The translations under genes were made by a program, and so were the position numbers. Positions 25,444 to 36,659 of a stretch of 64,000 bases of DNA are shown here, in pieces (the first letter of the stretch is position 1; each line of letters opens with the position of its first letter). The stretch is taken from positions 186,001-250,000 of the forward strand of contig NZ_JACXBS010000006.1 in the NCBI RefSeq assembly GCF_014698015.1. The letters are read 5' to 3'. This stretch comes from Kocuria sp. cx-455. GTDB taxonomy: Bacteria; Actinomycetota; Actinomycetes; Actinomycetales; Micrococcaceae. A model generated the notes under the pieces. That model saw only the letters and a program-made list of their open reading frames with translations. It did no database searches and was not told where the DNA came from.

Positions 25444-26034
25444 TCAGTCTCTGGACCCAAATTCATAAGTGAGCAAGACAATTTCCGAGTCTGGCAAGCG
25501 TCGAGCGTCCAGCAAGTGTGCACTGGTTTCGGGGACGCCCTCCAAAATGCGGTGGTCTCCCGCCACGATCTTGGGACCGACCATCAAATGCAGGACATCC
25601 ACGAGCCCCTGAGCCATCAGTTCCGTCCATAGCGTGCGACTGCCAAAGACAAGCGCCTCACCCTCTTGCTGCCGCAGATCAGCCACTCGTTGAGCTAGAC
25701 CCGAACGGGGAACGATGCTCGTCTGGTCACGGTACGGTTCGGTCTCTTCAGGAGTCAGCGTGTCGGACACGACCGTGATCGGAATGCCCTCCGCGTAGCG
25801 TTGAGCAATGAACTGGTCGTCTCCGCTGGCGTCGGGATTATGGAACTGATGGGGCCAAAAACTGACCATGCCGCGGAAGGTGGTGGCTCCGAACGGCAGC
25901 GAACTCGCCGCCGCCATCCGTTCGGCATTCTGCTTTCCGAACGCCGTATCCATCGGCATGACCATTACGTCTCCGCCGGGCCCTTCGGTGTACCCATCCA
26001 AACTGACGAGGCTGCTGACAACGATCTGTCCCAT
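25444..26034 (-). CDS. Dihydrofolate-reductase-family protein, copy 4
   Basis: A 196-residue paralogue opening MGQIVVSSLVSLDGYTEGPG and including LPFGATTFRGMVSFWP, ITVVSDTLTPEETEPY and EALVFGSRTLWTELMAQGLVD, then MVGPKIVAGDHRIL. It is the promoter-proximal member of the leftward run. The start ATG follows AAGGAATCGTC and lies inside the end of a small upstream frame, suggesting translational coupling. Confidence 0.84.
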   Translation of the reverse strand: MGQIVVSSLVSLDGYTEGPGGDVMVMPMDTAFGKQNAERMAAASSLPFGATTFRGMVSFWPHQFHNPDASGDDQFIAQRYAEGIPITVVSDTLTPEETEPYRDQTSIVPRSGLAQRVADLRQQEGEALVFGSRTLWTELMAQGLVDVLHLMVGPKIVAGDHRILEGVPETSAHLLDARRLPDSEIVLLTYEFGSRD

Positions 26035-26156
26035 GACGATTCCTTATGGTTGAAGTGCCCGGCCCGGGCGATCCGGACGCGGCGGATATGTTCCGCAGTG
26101 ACCAGCCGCTCCCGGTGATCCATGAGCGTGAGGTCGGTGGTGACGGGTGACATCAT
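25965..26156 (-). CDS. Possible small upstream protein, 63 aa
   Basis: The frame starts MMSPVTTDLTLMDHRERLVT and continues AEHIRRVRIARAG. The strong GGAGAACGTC site directly before its ATG argues for translation. Its last 23 codons overlap the start of the reductase gene in another frame, so it may act mainly as a coupling leader. No family is recognised; it could equally be a chance frame. Confidence 0.4.
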   Translation of the reverse strand: MMSPVTTDLTLMDHRERLVTAEHIRRVRIARAGHFNHKESSWDRSLSAASSVWMGTPKGPAET

Positions 26157-26186
26157 GACGTTCTCCTCGCAACTATGGATGCCCGC

Positions 26187-26795
26187 TCACACGAGCATCA
26201 GGAGCATTCCGACCCCGAGGGTCAGGTCCAGGGCGGCGCACCATTCGGCAAGCGATCGAGAGACGACCGCGTGGCGCCGCCAGTGCACGACATCCCACAC
26301 GGTGTGACCGATCAGTCCCACGGCAATCAGGACGCGACCCCCAACGGGATCGAGCCACAGGGCGGGGAGGCATACGCCAACGAATCCGACGGCGGCAAAC
26401 GGCTGCCAGCGATAAATCCCGTGCTGTTTCCACAGGCCTCGGATCAGTCCGACCGTGATGGAGCCGATGATCACGGCGGCGAACACCGCCAGTTCGAGCA
26501 CCACATTCTCGGACAGCCATCGAATGGCAACGATGACGACCACGAGAACCCCCAGGACGGGCCAGGACCAGCCGGGCTGGTCGAGGGACGCGATGACCAC
26601 ATAGGCCGTGGTGGCAACCAGCAGCACCATCAGCCCGCCGAGAGCGTTGGAGTTGTCGTCGGTCACCAGGTTGAAGACCGCGAAAGCCACACCGAGCAGT
26701 AAGGGCCATCGCCTGACAACGGTGCGTGCCAGCTGAACGGGCCAGGGCGCCATCGGCGTCTCGGAACGCGGTGCGGTAACGGTATGCATGTTCAT
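26187..26795 (-). CDS. Membrane protein of unknown function, about six helices
   Basis: A 202-residue protein with six hydrophobic segments, for example PLLLGVAFAVFNLVTDD, GGLMVLLVATTAYVVIASL, WPVLGVLVVVIVAIRWL and AVFAAVIIGSITVGLIRGLW. HTVWDVVHWRRHAVVSRSLA near the end has a His/Asp/Trp-rich loop. No family is recognised. It diverges from the GlxA-type regulator and is the most likely neighbour under its control, which is inference only. Confidence 0.65.
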   Translation of the reverse strand: MNMHTVTAPRSETPMAPWPVQLARTVVRRWPLLLGVAFAVFNLVTDDNSNALGGLMVLLVATTAYVVIASLDQPGWSWPVLGVLVVVIVAIRWLSENVVLELAVFAAVIIGSITVGLIRGLWKQHGIYRWQPFAAVGFVGVCLPALWLDPVGGRVLIAVGLIGHTVWDVVHWRRHAVVSRSLAEWCAALDLTLGVGMLLMLV

Positions 26796-26897
26796 GCTTG
26801 GAGGTTAGGGGCGTGCGCGCGGCACCCGGCGGGTGGCTCTTATATCCCGTCCGGAATCCTGGGATACTCGTCCTACCGCTTCGGACAGGGGAATCTG

Positions 26898-27875
26898 ATG
26901 GCCGATCGAAAGACCGCAGTAATCGCCTACGATCACACCGAACTTCTGGACCTTGCCTGCATCACCACACCCTTGTACCTGGCCAACCTCATCGGCCGGC
27001 TGAGCGATCCCTATCAGGTGCAGGTCGTCAGCCTTCGCGGTGCACCCATCAGGTGCGATGCTGGCCTGACCGTGCAGGCACACGGCGCCGTCGAGCATGT
27101 GCTGGCCCCGCTCGACACCTTGATCGTGGCCGGTGGCGTGGGACATTTACGTGCCGCCGACAGCGAACCACTGCTACGGCACGTCCGGAGGCTGGCGGAT
27201 GCTAGCCGTCGAGTCGCTTCAGTGTGCACGGGCGCCACCATCCTGGCCGCGGCCGGTCTCTTGGACGGCAAGCGCGCGACCACCCATTGGCGATTCGCCC
27301 CCGACCTGGTCCGCAAGTTCCCGCGGGTCACGGTGGATCCCGACCCCATTTTCATCCGCGACGGCTCGGTGGCCACCGCGGCCGGGGTCACCAGCGCGCT
27401 GGATCTGACGCTGGCCTTCATCGAGGAGGACCACGGCGTAGGGCTCGCGAGTCAGGTCTCCCGTGACCTGGTCACCTACCTGCAGCGGCCGGGTAATCAG
27501 GCGCAAATGAGCATGTTCACGGCCACGTCCGGCGAGGGCAGTGAGGTGGTCCACGCGGCGGTCGCCTTCATCACCGCCCATCTGGACGACGATCTCACCA
27601 TCACGGCCGTGGCCGACCACGTGGGCGTGAGCCCACGGCACCTCGCCCGGCTTTTCGATGCACACCTGGGCGATTCCCCGGCACGTTTCGTGCGTCGGAT
27701 CCGCAACGACGCCGCCGCGAGACTTCTCGACGCCAGCGCCCTCCCCCTGTCCGAAATCGCACGCCGCTGCGGCTTCGGATCCGTGGAAGCGCTCCGCCAG
27801 AGTTTCGTGAGTCAGTACGACACCTCACCCAGTGCCTATCGGGATCGGGTCGGCCGGCCATTGGCGCACCACTGA
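26898..27875 (+). CDS. GlxA-family transcriptional regulator (DJ-1/PfpI plus AraC domains)
   Basis: The 325-residue regulator has a DJ-1/PfpI sensor domain at residues 5-185, with the nucleophile-elbow Cys110 in VASVCTGATILAAAGLLDG and the THWRF block. An AraC helix-turn-helix pair follows at about 215-315 (ITAVADHVGVSPRHLARLFD, LSEIARRCGFGSVEALRQSF). Such proteins activate or repress nearby genes in response to unknown small molecules. The ATG at 26898 is preceded by CAGGGGAA; longer upstream frames lack a ribosome site. It diverges from a membrane protein gene and precedes a hydrolase gene. Confidence 0.88.
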   Translation: MADRKTAVIAYDHTELLDLACITTPLYLANLIGRLSDPYQVQVVSLRGAPIRCDAGLTVQAHGAVEHVLAPLDTLIVAGGVGHLRAADSEPLLRHVRRLADASRRVASVCTGATILAAAGLLDGKRATTHWRFAPDLVRKFPRVTVDPDPIFIRDGSVATAAGVTSALDLTLAFIEEDHGVGLASQVSRDLVTYLQRPGNQAQMSMFTATSGEGSEVVHAAVAFITAHLDDDLTITAVADHVGVSPRHLARLFDAHLGDSPARFVRRIRNDAAARLLDASALPLSEIARRCGFGSVEALRQSFVSQYDTSPSAYRDRVGRPLAHH

Positions 27876-27962
27876 CGGAGGGTTGAGACGAATGACCCAG
27901 GATATGGGACGAGCCAGCGGGCTACCGCCCGGTCACCCGATGCGCGGACCTAACCTCCAGAC

Positions 27963-28712
27963 ATGAGCACTCACAACAACACCGCACCGCGTATTCTTCT
28001 GATCCCCGGGGCCTGGATGGGTGAGTGGATCTGGGAGCCCACGGTTGACCAGCTCCGCAGCCACGGGTTGGAGGCAGCGGCCCTCACCCTGGAAGGCTTG
28101 GAACCCGGGGCCGCGGCTCATCACGTCAGCTCCGTTCGGCTCGAAAGACATGTCACCCAGGTCGCCAATGTGATTCTCGAATGGCCGGACCGGCCCGTGG
28201 TTCTGGTGGGCCATTCCTATTCCGGGATAGTTGTCGGCCACGTCGCGGACCGCCTGCCGGACCGTGTGATCTCGTCCCTCCATTTCGACAGTTTCCTCCC
28301 GATCAACGGGCACAGCCTGATCGACAACTGGGGCTCGGACCCGGCCCAGCGCGCACGGGAACGATCCGACATCGAAAACGGCAACGGCCACCCCTTCCAC
28401 TGGGCACCGCCACCCCCGCAAGCGCTGGAGCTCGAACCGGGACTCACCCCGCAGGACCGAGAGTTCCTCCTGGAACGGTTCACCCCGCACCCCGGACACA
28501 CCGTGCTCGACCCCGCCCGCCTGGACCGCCCCGTCAGCCAGCAGAGAGCGCTTTTCGTAGCCTCCGCCGGGACCAACATCCCGGCCATCCTGAGAACTCC
28601 TGAGGCGGCCACATGGGACATCCGCATCATGGACTCCGGGCATTGGCCGATGCTCGAACGCCCCCGGGGCGTCATCGAGCTGATCACCGAACTCGTCGAG
28701 TCACTCGACTGA
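27963..28712 (+). CDS. Alpha/beta hydrolase
   Basis: A 249-residue hydrolase with the oxyanion strand ILLIPGAWMGEWIWEP and the nucleophile elbow VVLVGHSYSGIVVG, where Ser85 is the catalytic Ser. The acid lies in the middle region and the final MDSGHWPMLERP supplies the catalytic His. It resembles the salicylate-esterase/methylesterase-like group found across actinobacteria, but the substrate is unknown. It starts 87 bp after the GlxA-type regulator on the same strand. Confidence 0.85.
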   Translation: MSTHNNTAPRILLIPGAWMGEWIWEPTVDQLRSHGLEAAALTLEGLEPGAAAHHVSSVRLERHVTQVANVILEWPDRPVVLVGHSYSGIVVGHVADRLPDRVISSLHFDSFLPINGHSLIDNWGSDPAQRARERSDIENGNGHPFHWAPPPPQALELEPGLTPQDREFLLERFTPHPGHTVLDPARLDRPVSQQRALFVASAGTNIPAILRTPEAATWDIRIMDSGHWPMLERPRGVIELITELVESLD

Positions 28713-28738
28713 CCAGCCGCTGCCCCTACGCTGGCCCC

Positions 28739-29398
28739 ATGACCCACATCCGCCCCACCCGTCACCGTTTTCACGGCCACATTGCCGGGGCCGGCACCTC
28801 CGGCGGCACCCGCCTGGTACTCGGCTGCTGGACACGCACACCCCACGGCCCGTTCTCGGACGTCATGGTCGCCCACCCGGACGGTCGGCGCGAGCTGCTC
28901 GCCCCGGACGAATGGGTCGCGGACTTCGTGGCCAGCACCTACGAGTTCGACGATGTTCGGATCGCCCCCGTGCACGTCCAGCGCACCGGCACTGCGAAGA
29001 ACTCATCGTGGCGCGTGGCTGCCGGCCCCCTCACCTGGAACTTCACCGTGGGCGCACGGGATCCCTTGGGATACGCCCTGCGGGCCGTGCCCGCCCCGAT
29101 CGGCCGGACGTTGACGTTCACTCGAGCCAGCGACGTCGTCGCGCGTCGTATCATGCCCGGCGTGCGCACGTTGGGAACCGCGGGCAATGACCGGCTCGAG
29201 TGGTACTCGGCGAGTGACCTTCACGGGTTGAGCGAGTCCACCGCGACCTGGGACGGCGCGCCCCTGGGCACGTTGGCGGACATGACGCCGCCACCGGACT
29301 TCGGGTTCAGCTCAACGCCCCGGACACCGAGCCTCACGGCGTTGACGAGCACCGTGCGCGTCGGCTTCAGCCCTGGGAATAATCCAAGAATTTCATAA
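28739..29398 (+). CDS. Conserved hypothetical protein, 219 aa
   Basis: Beta-rich soluble protein with blocks RLVLGCWTRTPHGPFSDVMV, PDGRRELLAPDEWVADFV and PLTWNFTVGARDPLGYALR. I recognise it only as resembling unnamed actinobacterial proteins with a lipocalin-like look. No signal peptide or catalytic motif is visible. The ATG starts 26 bp after the hydrolase stop, so the two may be co-transcribed. Confidence 0.65.
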   Translation: MTHIRPTRHRFHGHIAGAGTSGGTRLVLGCWTRTPHGPFSDVMVAHPDGRRELLAPDEWVADFVASTYEFDDVRIAPVHVQRTGTAKNSSWRVAAGPLTWNFTVGARDPLGYALRAVPAPIGRTLTFTRASDVVARRIMPGVRTLGTAGNDRLEWYSASDLHGLSESTATWDGAPLGTLADMTPPPDFGFSSTPRTPSLTALTSTVRVGFSPGNNPRIS

Positions 29399-29471
29399 GT
29401 AGCCTGCCAAATCGGAGCCGGAACCTGGTAAACACGAGGTACTGATTCTTTTCAGTCCTAGGAGGTCTGTT

Positions 29472-31691
<2,220 letters not shown>

Positions 31692-31706
31692 GCCACGGCA
31701 CCGCAC

Positions 31707-31752
31707 AACGCCTGCCGCCCCGCTGACTTTCAGTGGGGCGGCAGGCGTTTGC
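31707..31752 (+). terminator. Strong hairpin terminator after the catalase gene
   Basis: Perfect 15-bp arms (31707-31721 and 31735-31749) with a 13-nt loop begin 15 bp after the catalase stop. The right arm ends in GTTT. The GC-rich stem of this strength is a convincing intrinsic terminator. Confidence 0.8.
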
Positions 31753-31889
31753 GCGCCCGGGGTGGGATGAGCGCGGAAATCCGTGAACAGCGTCGTCGCG
31801 GCCGGCGCGGCTACACGTGGCCGGAGCCACGCACCTCGGGGCCGCCCAAGTCAAGTGATTGTCACGGTTCTACATGCAAGGACGCACTT

Positions 31890-31905
31890 CTCAATAAATA
31901 TTGAG
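31890..31905. promoter_or_regulatory. Palindrome CTCAATA-aa-TATTGAG upstream of the TauE-type exporter
   Basis: Perfect 7-bp arms overlap TTGAGT (31901-31906), a possible -35 for the exporter with TTAGAT 17 bp downstream. A repressor bound here would block the promoter. No regulator gene is adjacent. Confidence 0.45.
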
Positions 31906-31964
31906 TGAGCTGACGTGGAGTTTTTAGATGGAGCCAACTCATCTTCTTATCGTCAGGAGCTCCC

Positions 31965-32882
31965 GTGCGGACACTCATCTTGCTCGCCCTTGTTGGGTTC
32001 GGGGCGCAGCTCGTGGACGGGTCCCTGGGCATGGCCTATGGCGTGACCTCGTCCACGCTGCTTCTGGCCGTGGGCCTGGCCCCCGCCTCGGTCTCGGCCA
32101 CGGTGCACCTGGCGGAGGTGGGCACCACGCTCGCCTCGGGGGTGTCCCACTGGAAATTCGGAAACATCGACTGGCGCGTGGTCGCATTTATGGCCCTACC
32201 CGGTGGGATTGCGGCGTTCTTCGGGGCGCACGTGCTGACCCTCTCGGGCGAGGCCGCGGCCCCGGTGATGTCCGTGGTGCTGCTGGCACTGGGGATCTTT
32301 GTGGTGTGGCGCTTCCTGACCATTCCGGATCGACGCCCGGACTTCAAGGGCAAGATTCCCGGCTTCCTGCTGATCCCGTTGGCCGCGGTCGCGGGGTTCA
32401 TGGACGCGATCGGCGGCGGCGGTTGGGGCCCGGTGGGCACACCCACCCTGCTGGCCTCGGGCAAGATCGCACCGCGCAAGGTCATCGGCTCCATCGACAC
32501 GTCCGAGTTTGTGGTGAGCCTGGGCGCCTCCGCGGGCTTTCTGTTGGCGCTGGGCAGCCAGGGCATCAACTTCGGTTTCGTGATCGCGTTGCTGATCGGC
32601 GGCGTGTTCGCCGCGCCGATCGCCGCATGGCTGGTCCGTCTGATCGCCCCGCGCGTGCTTGCCATTGCCGCCGGCGGCCTGATTATCTTCACCAACGTTC
32701 GCACCATTTTGCGGCTCGACGCCGTGGAAGCCCTCGTTCCCGGCCCGGGCACCTATTACACGATCCTGGGTGCGCTGGCCGCGCTGTGGCTCGCCGGCAT
32801 GGTGTGGGTGGTTCGCCGTGAATTGGCCGACCGGAAGGCCGAGCGCTCGCTCGACGAACCGGAGAAGGTATTGGTCAAGTAG
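31965..32882 (+). CDS. Sulfite exporter TauE/SafE family permease
   Basis: A 305-residue membrane protein with about eight helices. The internal repeat of the TauE/SafE family is visible: LVDGSLGMAYGVTSSTLLLA in the first half and FMDAIGGGGWGPVGTPTLLA in the second. Family members export sulfite, sulfoacetate or related organosulfur anions, so this one probably removes sulfite from the cell. The start is a GTG after CAGGAG. It is single and flanked by a palindrome upstream. Confidence 0.87.
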   Translation: MRTLILLALVGFGAQLVDGSLGMAYGVTSSTLLLAVGLAPASVSATVHLAEVGTTLASGVSHWKFGNIDWRVVAFMALPGGIAAFFGAHVLTLSGEAAAPVMSVVLLALGIFVVWRFLTIPDRRPDFKGKIPGFLLIPLAAVAGFMDAIGGGGWGPVGTPTLLASGKIAPRKVIGSIDTSEFVVSLGASAGFLLALGSQGINFGFVIALLIGGVFAAPIAAWLVRLIAPRVLAIAAGGLIIFTNVRTILRLDAVEALVPGPGTYYTILGALAALWLAGMVWVVRRELADRKAERSLDEPEKVLVK

Positions 32883-32902
32883 TAACTACGCGGCTTCCCC
32901 CG

Positions 32903-34924
32903 TTACAGCGTGAGGCCGAATCCGTAGGTGTACAGGTTCTCGTCGCGGTCACGGTAGGCGTACTCGTCGCCCAGGAACTTCCCGGGCACGTCGCGCGGGG
33001 AATCGGCAATGGCTTGAGCGGACACCGGCATGGTCATGGGGAGCCGACCGGCCGGGCCGCCGTCCTCGCCGGACAGCGAGCGCAGCAGATGCTCGGGTTT
33101 GATCTCGAATGTGATCACCACGGCGCGGGCGTCGGGCTCGAGCTCGGCCAGCAGCCACGGGTTGGTCGCATTGATCACCAGCACTGTGGGGACGGTCTTC
33201 TCGATCTCCTGCACGCGGTCCACGTCCACCCCGTTGTCGCGGGGGTCCAGGGACAGTGAGACGCCTTCGCGGTCGTCCTCGAAGAGGGCGATCTCGGGGC
33301 GAGCCCAGATGAGGGCGAAGTCCGCGTCCTCGGGTGCATCGGTGATATCGGCTGTCGGCCAGACCGACGCGATGGCCTCTTCCAGTTGACCCTGCACCTG
33401 TTCGATTTTGGTGCGGCCCGTGACCAAGGGGTAAACCTTGACTGGCGTGGCGAGCTGAAGGGGCAACAGGGCGGCGGCGGCGTCGTTGCGCAGGAGCGTG
33501 ACCGACTGACGCTGCGCGCGCTCGCCCAGGGCCGAGACCTCGGGGGCTCCGATGGTCTCAGTCGCGTGGTCGGCGCTGACGTACGGGTTCTCGAACAGGC
33601 CCAGCGAGAACATCTCGGTGAGCAGGCGAGCGGCGGGTTGGTCGAGCTCGGAGGCGTCCAAGTGGCCCTGCTCAACGGCGGCGATCAGCTGGGCGGGGTT
33701 GGCCATGTCGGAAAAAATGTCGGTGCCGGCGTGCACGGCGGCGGCGAACCGCTCGGCCTCGCTGAGCTCCTCCACGCCCCACATCATGGCGTCGATCACG
33801 CCGGAATCGGAATTCACGTAGCCTGCGTGGCCCATTTTCTCGCGCAGCAGCTGCTGGATGAAGGTGCGATTGTAGGCGAACGCGACCTCTTCGAACTGGG
33901 TGGTGGGGCCCTGCCACAATTCCTGATCCAGCTGAGGCGCGGAGTTGTTCATGGGTCGTGCGTAGTAGGGCATGATCGAGGCGGCGCCGGCGTCCAGGGC
34001 GGACTGGAACGGGGGCAGGTGGTAGCGCTCGAGCGCGTTCTCGGTGGGGTACTCGTTGGTCTGGCCCCATGCGAAGTGCGGGTCATGTCCATCCAGGCGC
34101 ACACCGCCGCCCGGGAAGTGCTTGATGGTGGTGGCCACGGATTCGTCACTGAGATTCTCACCCTGCATGCCGCGCACCACGGCGCCGATGTAGTCCGAGA
34201 CCAGCTCCGGGTCCTCACCGAACGTACCGTTGAAGCGGGACCAGCGCGGCTCGGACGCGAGGTCCGCCATGTAGCCGTAGAGTTTGTGGATACCGCCGGC
34301 GCGCCATTCCTTGGCGATTTCGCGACCGAAATTTTCCATGAGTTGGGGATCGTTCAGAGCTGCCAGGCCGAGCTCACCGGGCCATTCGGAGAAGATGCCC
34401 GTGGATTCGTTCACGCCGAACTGGGACACGAGCGCCACGTGGTTGCGGGGGTTGGACGCGAAAACGGCCGGGATGCCCAGGCGCGAGTTTTCCGCCAGTT
34501 CCTGAACGGCGTTGGTCCACTCCGCCAGCTCCCGGGGGGTGAGGTTGTCACGGACCACCAAGTAGCGCTGGCCGCGCTCATGAATGGCTGTCTCGGTCGC
34601 CGAGGTCACCAGCACGGGCTCCGCGAAGGGAACTCCGGTGATGGGGTTGGCGTCTCGCCAGACGTCCTCCTGGTTGAGGATCTGTCCCGCGACGGGGTTG
34701 GGAAGAAACGCGGAGTATCCCGGATAGTGCGAGCCGATGACCATCAGCCCGGCCTTCTCCTCGGTGCTCATCCGGGAGACGAGATCGCGCGCCCGTTCGG
34801 CCGCGGGAAGGCGCCAGTCCTCGAAGGGTGAGAGCGCGCCGTCGCCGTCGAGATCGCGGAACGTGAGCCCGTCCTGCTGGATGTAGCGGCCGGTCCTGCT
34901 GCCGAGTTCGGGTTGAGTAGTCAT
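32903..34924 (-). CDS. Glycoside hydrolase family 3 protein
   Basis: A 673-residue GH3 enzyme, cytosolic since no signal peptide is visible. The N-terminal TIM barrel includes LVSRMSTEEKAGLMVIGSHY, TIKHFPGGGVRLDGHDPH, and GYVNSDSGVIDAMMWGVEE, where the Asp after NS is the nucleophile. The C-terminal half (after about 470) is the alpha/beta sandwich (LLRNDAAAALLPL, VLVINATNPWLLAEL). An EF-hand-like DLDGDGALSPFEDWRLP near the start is family-typical. It cleaves beta-glycosidic bonds, perhaps beta-glucosides. The ATG at 34924 follows GAAGGGG. Confidence 0.87.
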   Translation of the reverse strand: MTTQPELGSRTGRYIQQDGLTFRDLDGDGALSPFEDWRLPAAERARDLVSRMSTEEKAGLMVIGSHYPGYSAFLPNPVAGQILNQEDVWRDANPITGVPFAEPVLVTSATETAIHERGQRYLVVRDNLTPRELAEWTNAVQELAENSRLGIPAVFASNPRNHVALVSQFGVNESTGIFSEWPGELGLAALNDPQLMENFGREIAKEWRAGGIHKLYGYMADLASEPRWSRFNGTFGEDPELVSDYIGAVVRGMQGENLSDESVATTIKHFPGGGVRLDGHDPHFAWGQTNEYPTENALERYHLPPFQSALDAGAASIMPYYARPMNNSAPQLDQELWQGPTTQFEEVAFAYNRTFIQQLLREKMGHAGYVNSDSGVIDAMMWGVEELSEAERFAAAVHAGTDIFSDMANPAQLIAAVEQGHLDASELDQPAARLLTEMFSLGLFENPYVSADHATETIGAPEVSALGERAQRQSVTLLRNDAAAALLPLQLATPVKVYPLVTGRTKIEQVQGQLEEAIASVWPTADITDAPEDADFALIWARPEIALFEDDREGVSLSLDPRDNGVDVDRVQEIEKTVPTVLVINATNPWLLAELEPDARAVVITFEIKPEHLLRSLSGEDGGPAGRLPMTMPVSAQAIADSPRDVPGKFLGDEYAYRDRDENLYTYGFGLTL

Positions 34925-35107
34925 GTGTGCGGCCCCTTCGTCGCGTTCAACGCCGTGCCATGGCCGCGACGCTGACCATCCGTGTGAACGGCCGGTTCCG
35001 ACCATGGCGATCTCATGATCACTGTATTCGCGACGCCCGCGCGGTGCCCGCGGTTGGCAATAGTTGCCAGGGCCTATGTGAGGACCGCGGGCCCGACGGC
35101 GCTGGGA

Positions 35108-35716
35108 CTACTCGGCGGGTTGCACCTCGCTCTCGACAACCCACTTGTGGTTGGTCATTTTCATTCCGTTCGCCTCCACGTCCACCATGTAGACGGTCTC
35201 CTCGGTGGAGCTCTCGATCGTGGCCTCCGCCCCCTCCATGCCGGCCATGTGATCCGCGGTCAGGACGACCTTGGTGCCATCCGGCAGGGGCGGCTCGCCC
35301 GGGTTCTGGAGTTCCTCGTGGACGACCCACTTGTGATCGACCACGGGGTCACCACCGGAGGCCGGTGTGTACGTCACCGAGTAAGCGGTTGTGTCGAAGG
35401 CGCCCGTGATGGTGGCCTCGCTCCCCTGCATACCCGGCATGTGATCGGCAGTCAGAGTCACCGTGGAACCGACCGGGTACGTCGGATCGCTTGCGTCCAC
35501 GATTCCCCCCGGCGCAGGACCGCCATCCGGATTGTGCTGGTGCCCGGAGTCGCCCATCCCCTGGTGAGCGTTGGATGCAGACGGCGATGCGGTCGTCTCT
35601 GCGCTAGCAGATACGGTCGCGGGGCTGTCTTCCCCTCCTGTGTCCGCGTCGCCGCACGCGGTCAATGCCAAGGCCGCGGCAAGCGTCAGGCCCGCCAGAG
35701 TGAAGGGGCGTTTCAT
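35108..35716 (-). CDS. YdhK-like (DUF1541) lipoprotein
   Basis: A 202-residue secreted lipoprotein: signal peptide FTLAGLTLAAALALTAC with the lipobox Cys at position 22, then a Ser/Ala-rich low-complexity linker (residues 25-60) and two tandem copies of the DUF1541 unit, each with LTADHMxGMxGxEATI and HKWVV. The Met/His-rich repeats suggest metal, possibly copper, binding at the cell surface, which is inference. The ATG at 35716 is the only start that leaves a proper signal peptide. Confidence 0.85.
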   Translation of the reverse strand: MKRPFTLAGLTLAAALALTACGDADTGGEDSPATVSASAETTASPSASNAHQGMGDSGHQHNPDGGPAPGGIVDASDPTYPVGSTVTLTADHMPGMQGSEATITGAFDTTAYSVTYTPASGGDPVVDHKWVVHEELQNPGEPPLPDGTKVVLTADHMAGMEGAEATIESSTEETVYMVDVEANGMKMTNHKWVVESEVQPAE

Positions 35717-35744
35717 GGTGAATCCTTTCGTTGTTGGGCGGCGC

Positions 35745-36506
35745 TTACGCGCCGAGCCACTCATCGATCGTCGTGGTGGTGACGTGGGCATCCGCCGGAA
35801 TCAACCCGCCGTTCGCAATGCCGCGACCCAGGTACGGGGCCTCTCGAATGGCCTTGGGCTGCAGGCCGTCGATCGAACCCTTGGCGGCGAGGATCCGTCG
35901 GGCGAAGTTCGCGGCGGAATCGACCTGGGGTCCCCTGATGGCCACGATCTCGTTGCGGGCGGGGCGGGATTCAGTCACGACATCCGCTGTGAACCTCACC
36001 ACGTCGCTCATCGCGGCCGGAGCCATCAACATGCTCGGCATGATCGACAGCGGCCCCTTGGTCACCCGGTGAACGAGCACCGGGATCAGCTCGAACCACT
36101 GCGATGAGCGCACCGTGGTGGAGGCAATGTCGGCTTCTTGGTAAAAGTTCTCCTGTGCGGCTTTGCCCTGGTAGTAGCCGTATCGGTGATTCACCTCAGG
36201 ATTGGCAGCCCCCGCAATGGAAAGACACACAATCCGACCAGCGCCGCACGCCTGCGCTGCGTGGACAACGTTTCGTGCCGCGCGGGTGAAGAACTCAATG
36301 GACTTCTGAGCACCCAGGGCATCAATGTGCAAGGCATCAACAACGATGTTCACGCCGTCCAGGCCCCGTTCCAATCCCTCCGGGGACATCACATCCACAC
36401 CGTGGCTACGGCTGATCCGCACCACATCGTTTCCCTGCTGCTCCAGTTTGTCGGAGACAGCTGAGCCGAAATTTCCACTGGCGCCCAGCACCGCAATTTT
36501 GCTCAT
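35745..36506 (-). CDS. NAD(P)-binding atypical short-chain dehydrogenase (NmrA/SDR-a5-like)
   Basis: A 253-residue Rossmann protein with IAVLGASGNFGSAVSDKL as the GxxGxxG dinucleotide motif and GYYQGKAAQENFYQEADI, holding the YxxxK pair, in the middle. It lacks the usual SDR catalytic Ser, as do NmrA- and QOR2-like proteins. It may act as a redox sensor or a quinone reductase. It stands between the YdhK gene (28 bp downstream) and the toxin-antitoxin unit. Confidence 0.8.
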   Translation of the reverse strand: MSKIAVLGASGNFGSAVSDKLEQQGNDVVRISRSHGVDVMSPEGLERGLDGVNIVVDALHIDALGAQKSIEFFTRAARNVVHAAQACGAGRIVCLSIAGAANPEVNHRYGYYQGKAAQENFYQEADIASTTVRSSQWFELIPVLVHRVTKGPLSIMPSMLMAPAAMSDVVRFTADVVTESRPARNEIVAIRGPQVDSAANFARRILAAKGSIDGLQPKAIREAPYLGRGIANGGLIPADAHVTTTTIDEWLGA

Positions 36507-36659
36507 GCCCCCACACTAGTCACGCGGAGAGGGGCCAGACAGGCCCCGTAGGGGAGCTAACCTAGTTGCGTTTACATCGACCTGATTTTGCGGTTCTGGT
36601 TTTTCCATGGTTGCTGGAGCAATTCCCTCGAATTCTGGGCGCATGACGCGAAGCGTGGC

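Noticed and set aside
26173-26709. 178-codon Arg-rich frame overlapping the membrane protein on the same strand
   Set aside because: Different frame of the same strand; the alternative frame gives clean membrane helices and is clearly the coding one.
33386-34831. 481-codon plus-strand frame opposite the GH3 gene
   Set aside because: Antisense shadow; the GH3 protein on the other strand has clear family motifs throughout.
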